Assembly (NCBI GenBank): GCA_017427485.1
Contig: JAFRSR010000309.1
Span: 1 to 40,585 of the forward strand
Origin: Kiritimatiellia bacterium
Lineage (GTDB): Bacteria > Verrucomicrobiota > Kiritimatiellia > RFP12 > UBA1067
Direction: 5' to 3'
DNA: 40,585 nucleotides
Part shown: positions 37,263 to 40,585 of the stretch, one piece after another
Numbering within the stretch: the first letter of the stretch is position 1
How the letters are laid out: every line of letters starts with the position of its first letter
Position numbers and translations under genes: made by a program
Notes under the pieces: generated by a model
What the model saw: the letters and a program-made list of their open reading frames with translations, nothing else
The model's database searches: none
Told to the model about the DNA's origin: nothing

Positions 37263-38378
37263 ATGAAAACAGTACACAAATCCCAATTGCCGGAAGTGTC
37301 CGCCAAAGGCACATGGCAAAGGCCGGTGTTTGCACTGGTTGCGGTGGCGTCGCTCTTCGTGGCGGGCTGCTACTGGACCCGCTTGACGGGCAACTACGAC
37401 GACGTGTTCGAGGTCAACAACACCGAGGACGACAGTGCCATCCTGGAGGAGACGGGGCGCGAGGAGGAAACGCTCGCGCGCATCCGGAAGCGCCTTCAGG
37501 AACTGGCGGACGAGAAGGAGCCCGTCTACCTCATGAACGCGGGCGACCAGATCGAGATCCGTGTCTACGGACACTCCGACCTCGGCATGGTGACGAAGAT
37601 CGGCCCTGACGGCACCGTCGGCATCGCCTTCCTCGGACAGATCCGCCTCAGCGGCCAGACCATCTCGGACGGGGCCGAGCTCATCCGCAAAGGCCTGGCT
37701 CCCTACGTGAAGAACCCGGTCGTGAGCATCACGGTGAAGGAGATTGCCAGCGAAACCGCCACCATCACGGGCGCGTGCGCGAAACCGGGCGTGTACAGCA
37801 TCTCCAACCACACCCGGCTGGGCGACCTCTACGCAATCGCCGGCTCCAGTTCGATACGCCTGTTCAACGGCGTCCACGTGGACGTGGCGGATCTCGACCA
37901 TTCGTACATCTTCCGCAAGGGCGAGCCGCTTCCCGTCGACTTCCGCAAGGCGATCAACGAAGGCGACGCGCTGCACAACGTCCGCCTCCGCAAGGGCGAC
38001 CACGTGTTCATCGCACAGCGCCTCGAGGCGTCCGTGTCGATCTGCGGCGCCGTGGCCAACCCGCACAAGCGCCTGTACGAGAAGGGCATGGGCCTGATCG
38101 AGACGCTGACCTCGGCCGGCTGGATGCACGAGACGCACTGGAACCACGTGATCATCATCCGGGACAGCCTCGCGAACCCCAAGATGTACAAGGTTGACGT
38201 GGACGGCATCCTGGCCGGCAAGTGCCGGAACATCACGCTGAAGGCCGGAGACATCGTGTATGTGCCGCACGACAACCTGTCCGAGTACAACGTGTTCGTC
38301 CGCAAGCTGCTCCCCACGGCGCAGATCATCAATCTGCTGACGTCCCGTCTTCCGAGCAACGCGTATGGAAACTTCTAA
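37263..38378 (+). CDS. Wza-like outer-membrane polysaccharide export lipoprotein
   Basis: A 371-aa protein with a lipoprotein signal: a hydrophobic stretch FALVAVASLFVAG ends at a Cys lipobox (VAGC, Cys36). The Poly_export domain follows (NAGDQIEIRVYGHSDLG, GPDGTVGIAFLGQI), then two SLBB-like domains (TITGACAKPGVYSI and VSICGAVANPHKRLY). It is predicted to form the outer-membrane channel for the exopolysaccharide, together with the Wzz-like protein. It lacks an obvious C-terminal amphipathic helix like that of E. coli Wza, instead ending near LPTAQIINLLTSRLP. A GAGGG ribosome site precedes the ATG at 37263; the GTG at 37206, overlapping the Wzz stop, would put 19 polar residues before the signal and is less likely. 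Confidence 0.92.
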   Translation: MKTVHKSQLPEVSAKGTWQRPVFALVAVASLFVAGCYWTRLTGNYDDVFEVNNTEDDSAILEETGREEETLARIRKRLQELADEKEPVYLMNAGDQIEIRVYGHSDLGMVTKIGPDGTVGIAFLGQIRLSGQTISDGAELIRKGLAPYVKNPVVSITVKEIASETATITGACAKPGVYSISNHTRLGDLYAIAGSSSIRLFNGVHVDVADLDHSYIFRKGEPLPVDFRKAINEGDALHNVRLRKGDHVFIAQRLEASVSICGAVANPHKRLYEKGMGLIETLTSAGWMHETHWNHVIIIRDSLANPKMYKVDVDGILAGKCRNITLKAGDIVYVPHDNLSEYNVFVRKLLPTAQIINLLTSRLPSNAYGNF

Positions 38379-38381
38379 CGG

Positions 38382-39713
38382 ATGAAGTACTACGTGTTCA
38401 GCGTGGCGCTCATTGGGACGCCGTTCCTGGCGTTCCTGCTGTGCGTCAACTTCCGGTGGGTGAAGTACGTGTTCTGGGTCATGGTCGCGGCGATGGGCCT
38501 GTACCAGGAAACGTCCATCAACTTCTTTTCGCACGAGGAGTATCCCGGAAGCTCGCGCGGGATGGAGGTGAGCCTCATACACCTGCTGTCGTTCGCGATT
38601 CTGGTGGCGTTTTTCGTGCGTGGCAAGCTCCGGCGCCTGTTCCCGGAGGCCGGCTACAGGCTCTATTTCATCTACTTTCTCCTGTGCCTGCCCAGCGTCG
38701 CCGTCGCGGCAGACGGGCTGATTGCGTGGTTTGAGGTCTGGAAGATGATGGTGCTGTTCATCTTCTACCTCATGGTCTACACGTACCTGAAGTCGACGGA
38801 CGACGTGCAGTCGATCCTGGTGTCGCTGGCGATCTTCACGATGATCAACTTCTTCGTGGTGGCGCGTCAGCACTACAGCGGCATTTACCAGCCCGCGGGG
38901 GTGTTCCCGCACCGCAACTGCATGGGGATGGGCATGCTGCTGTTCGGGCCGCTGTTCTACGCCTACTATCTGTCGCGCGGGCTGAAAACCAAAATCGACA
39001 AGTTCTGCGCGGCGGCGTTTCCGCTTGCCGCCATCGCCACCTTCTGGTCGTATTCGCGCGGCGCGATCACGTTGATACCGGTCAGCTACGGCATCACGAC
39101 GCTGGCCTGCACCTGGGACGGGAGAGGCCAGGGCGGAAAGGTCAAGAGGCTCATGCCGCTCGTCATCCTGGCGATCCTCGGGTTCATGGCCATTCTGCCG
39201 CGCGTGGTCGACAGGTTCGAGAACGCGTCGGAGGCTTCCGCCAACACGCGCGTCGAACTGGCGCATTGCGGGTGGGAGATGATCAAGGACAACCCCATCA
39301 TCGGCGTGGGAATCAACAACTGGAGCATCAACATGGGGCCGGAGTACCCCTACCAGGACCGCGCGGGCGATGCCCTCGGCGTAAAGCTGAACTACAACGG
39401 CATCGTCGAGACGGTCTACATCCTCATCTGCGCCGAATGCGGCATCCCCGCGCTGCTGGGATTCATTGTCTGGCTGCTCTGGTACTGGTTCGTCTGCCTG
39501 CGCCTCCTGGGACGCCTGCGCGGGACGCAGTGGCATTTCATCGCGGCCGGGCTTCTCGGCGGCTTCACGGCCAACTACCTGCAGAGCGTGCTTGAATGGG
39601 TGCTGCGCCAGCAGCTGAACTTCATCTGCCTCATGTTCATGTTCGCGCTCGTCTCCTATCTGAACACCAGCTGGCGCAAGTTCGCCGAAAACAAGGCAAG
39701 GGTGGAGGGCTGA
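38382..39713 (+). CDS. O-antigen ligase/polymerase-like membrane protein (Wzy/WaaL family)
   Basis: A 443-aa polytopic membrane protein with roughly 11-12 helices. Typical family features are the FSYSRGA-like motif (FWSYSRGAITLI), a large loop with NTRVELAHCGWEMIKDNPII followed by GVGINNWS, and a later ETVYILICAECGIPALLGF helix. Such proteins polymerise or ligate lipid-linked oligosaccharides on the periplasmic side. In an operon with Wzz and Wza homologues the polymerase role is more likely than ligation to lipid A, but sequence alone does not separate them. No flippase gene is visible in the window; it may lie past the right edge. It starts 3 nt after the Wza stop. Confidence 0.88.
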   Translation: MKYYVFSVALIGTPFLAFLLCVNFRWVKYVFWVMVAAMGLYQETSINFFSHEEYPGSSRGMEVSLIHLLSFAILVAFFVRGKLRRLFPEAGYRLYFIYFLLCLPSVAVAADGLIAWFEVWKMMVLFIFYLMVYTYLKSTDDVQSILVSLAIFTMINFFVVARQHYSGIYQPAGVFPHRNCMGMGMLLFGPLFYAYYLSRGLKTKIDKFCAAAFPLAAIATFWSYSRGAITLIPVSYGITTLACTWDGRGQGGKVKRLMPLVILAILGFMAILPRVVDRFENASEASANTRVELAHCGWEMIKDNPIIGVGINNWSINMGPEYPYQDRAGDALGVKLNYNGIVETVYILICAECGIPALLGFIVWLLWYWFVCLRLLGRLRGTQWHFIAAGLLGGFTANYLQSVLEWVLRQQLNFICLMFMFALVSYLNTSWRKFAENKARVEG

Positions 39714-40585
39714 TGAACGTCACGCCGGAGTTCAGACCGATTCTTGAAAGCCGCCTGGCGTCCGTGCTGAGCGCCCGCCCGCCCGTCGTCGCCGCGTTCG
39801 ACTCGGATCTCGTCCGCCGGCGCGCGGCGTTCGCCGCATTCGCCCGGGCAAACTCCGGAGCCGTGTTCCTGCTCCAGCTGGGCTACGAACACGAGACGCC
39901 CGAACTCGCTGCCGAGCTCGCGGGCCATGTCGCGGCGTTCTGCGCCGACGCGCCGGGGACGCGCGTCATCGCGCTCGCCAACAGCGTGCGCGAATGCGAC
40001 TCGCTGCGCGCGGCCGGCGTCGAGGCGCGCTTCATCCACCAGAACTGCTTCCTCGACGAGCGCCGGTACCGTCCGATGGGTCGCCGCCGCCCGTTCGACG
40101 CGGCCTACATCGCCCGCTTCACGCCCTGCAAGCGGCACGAACTCGTTCCCGCGGACATGGCGCCGCGCCTCCTCCTGCTGGGCTGCTTCACGTATGATTC
40201 CGAGCGGGCGTACGCCGACATGATACACGCGCGCTACGCGGCGGCGCGCATGGTGGGCGAGTTCTCCGGGGCGAGGGTCTCCGAACTCCTCGGACTGGCG
40301 AAATGCGGCCTTGTCCTCTCTGCGCGCGAGGGCGCGTCGTTCTGCTCCAGCGAGTATCTCCTGTGCGGGATTCCCGTGGTGGACACGCCCGCCCTCGGCG
40401 GACGCAGCGTGCTCTATCCCGAAGAGTACGTGCGGTACGTGGACGCCACGCCCGATGCGGTCGGCGAGGGCGTCGGCCATTGGGTCCGGAACCGTCCCGC
40501 CCCCTGGAAGATACGCTCCGCCTGGCTTGCGAAGGCACGTCCCCACCGCGAGGCGTTCGGGCAGCTGATGCGCGAACTGACCGGC
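39713..40585 (+). CDS. glycosyltransferase, GT-B-like, 3' partial
   Basis: The ATG overlaps the preceding stop (TGATG) and the frame is open to the right edge (291 codons seen). The protein begins MNVTPEFRPILESRLASVLS and has two Rossmann-like halves. The C-terminal one carries SAREGASFCSSEYLLCGIPVV, which matches the donor-binding segment of GT4-like enzymes (S-x-x-E-G...E...GIPVV), and then VDTPALGGRSVLYPEEY. An N-terminal half with ARFIHQNCFLDERRY is also consistent. It is probably another sugar transferase of the repeat unit. The specific sugar and the gene's end are unknown. Confidence 0.75.
   Translation, partial: MNVTPEFRPILESRLASVLSARPPVVAAFDSDLVRRRAAFAAFARANSGAVFLLQLGYEHETPELAAELAGHVAAFCADAPGTRVIALANSVRECDSLRAAGVEARFIHQNCFLDERRYRPMGRRRPFDAAYIARFTPCKRHELVPADMAPRLLLLGCFTYDSERAYADMIHARYAAARMVGEFSGARVSELLGLAKCGLVLSAREGASFCSSEYLLCGIPVVDTPALGGRSVLYPEEYVRYVDATPDAVGEGVGHWVRNRPAPWKIRSAWLAKARPHREAFGQLMRELTG

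Noticed and set aside
1..40585. tRNA, rRNA or riboswitch genes
   Set aside because: I saw no clover-leaf with a CCA end, no rRNA core motifs and no recognised riboswitch consensus; a covariance-model search would be needed to exclude small RNAs.

Overview
The window is a dense, high-GC bacterial sequence from a Gram-negative-type cell envelope: Tat and Sec signal peptides, a lipoprotein outer-membrane polysaccharide exporter, and giant autotransporter-like passenger proteins. The mix of very large beta-rich secreted proteins with K-[ST]-G-x-G-T-L repeats, LamG-like tandem modules, Tat-exported PHP-like proteins and a GH2 glycosidase resembles the PVC group, and I lean to an uncultured Kiritimatiellota/Verrucomicrobiota lineage. 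That placement is inference, because no rRNA or other marker beyond the 3' part of metG is present.

Layout. 1-2287: 3' end of methionyl-tRNA synthetase followed by an exported phosphodiester-glycosidase-like protein. 2274-6038 (minus strand, tail-to-tail overlap): a 1254-aa secreted beta-repeat protein. 6196-9072: a Tat-exported PHP-like protein and an AAA ATPase/PD-(D/E)XK protein. 9150-14465: a 1771-aa autotransporter-like protein. 14532-17739: an accessory patch with two PIN-domain toxin-antitoxin pairs around a second copy of the PHP-like gene, plus two palindromic intergenic elements. 17908-21021: a secreted protein made of three LamG-like repeats. 21022-21555: a large nested palindrome with no gene. 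21556-24021: exported GH2 glycosidase. 24110-25033: a DxD glycosyltransferase-like gene.

From 25193 to the right edge runs one tightly packed, probably co-transcribed exopolysaccharide locus: REC-PP2C-HATPase regulator, HPt protein, polyprenyl-phosphate sugar transferase, a left-handed-beta-helix protein, a pol-beta-type nucleotidyltransferase, a STAS protein, GT4 glycosyltransferase, WecG/TagA transferase, an APC permease-histidine kinase-receiver fusion, Wzz-like co-polymerase, Wza-like exporter, O-antigen ligase/polymerase-like protein and a partial glycosyltransferase. The regulatory parts form a complete set for a phosphorelay (kinase, receiver, HPt, receiver) feeding a partner switch (PP2C phosphatase/HATPase kinase and STAS). 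This is the most interesting candidate system here.

A second theme is short repeats. Degenerate 7- or 8-nt tandem repeats of about five units (unrelated sequences, same architecture) and small perfect hairpins sit in frame inside at least eight coding sequences, nearly always in linkers. Intergenic regions carry MITE-like palindromes, one with a 10-bp flanking direct repeat that includes a toxin stop codon. Three exported-protein genes have a -10 box exactly 6 nt before the ATG, predicting leaderless mRNAs. The three giant secreted proteins share a final h-h-I-[FI]-R ending.
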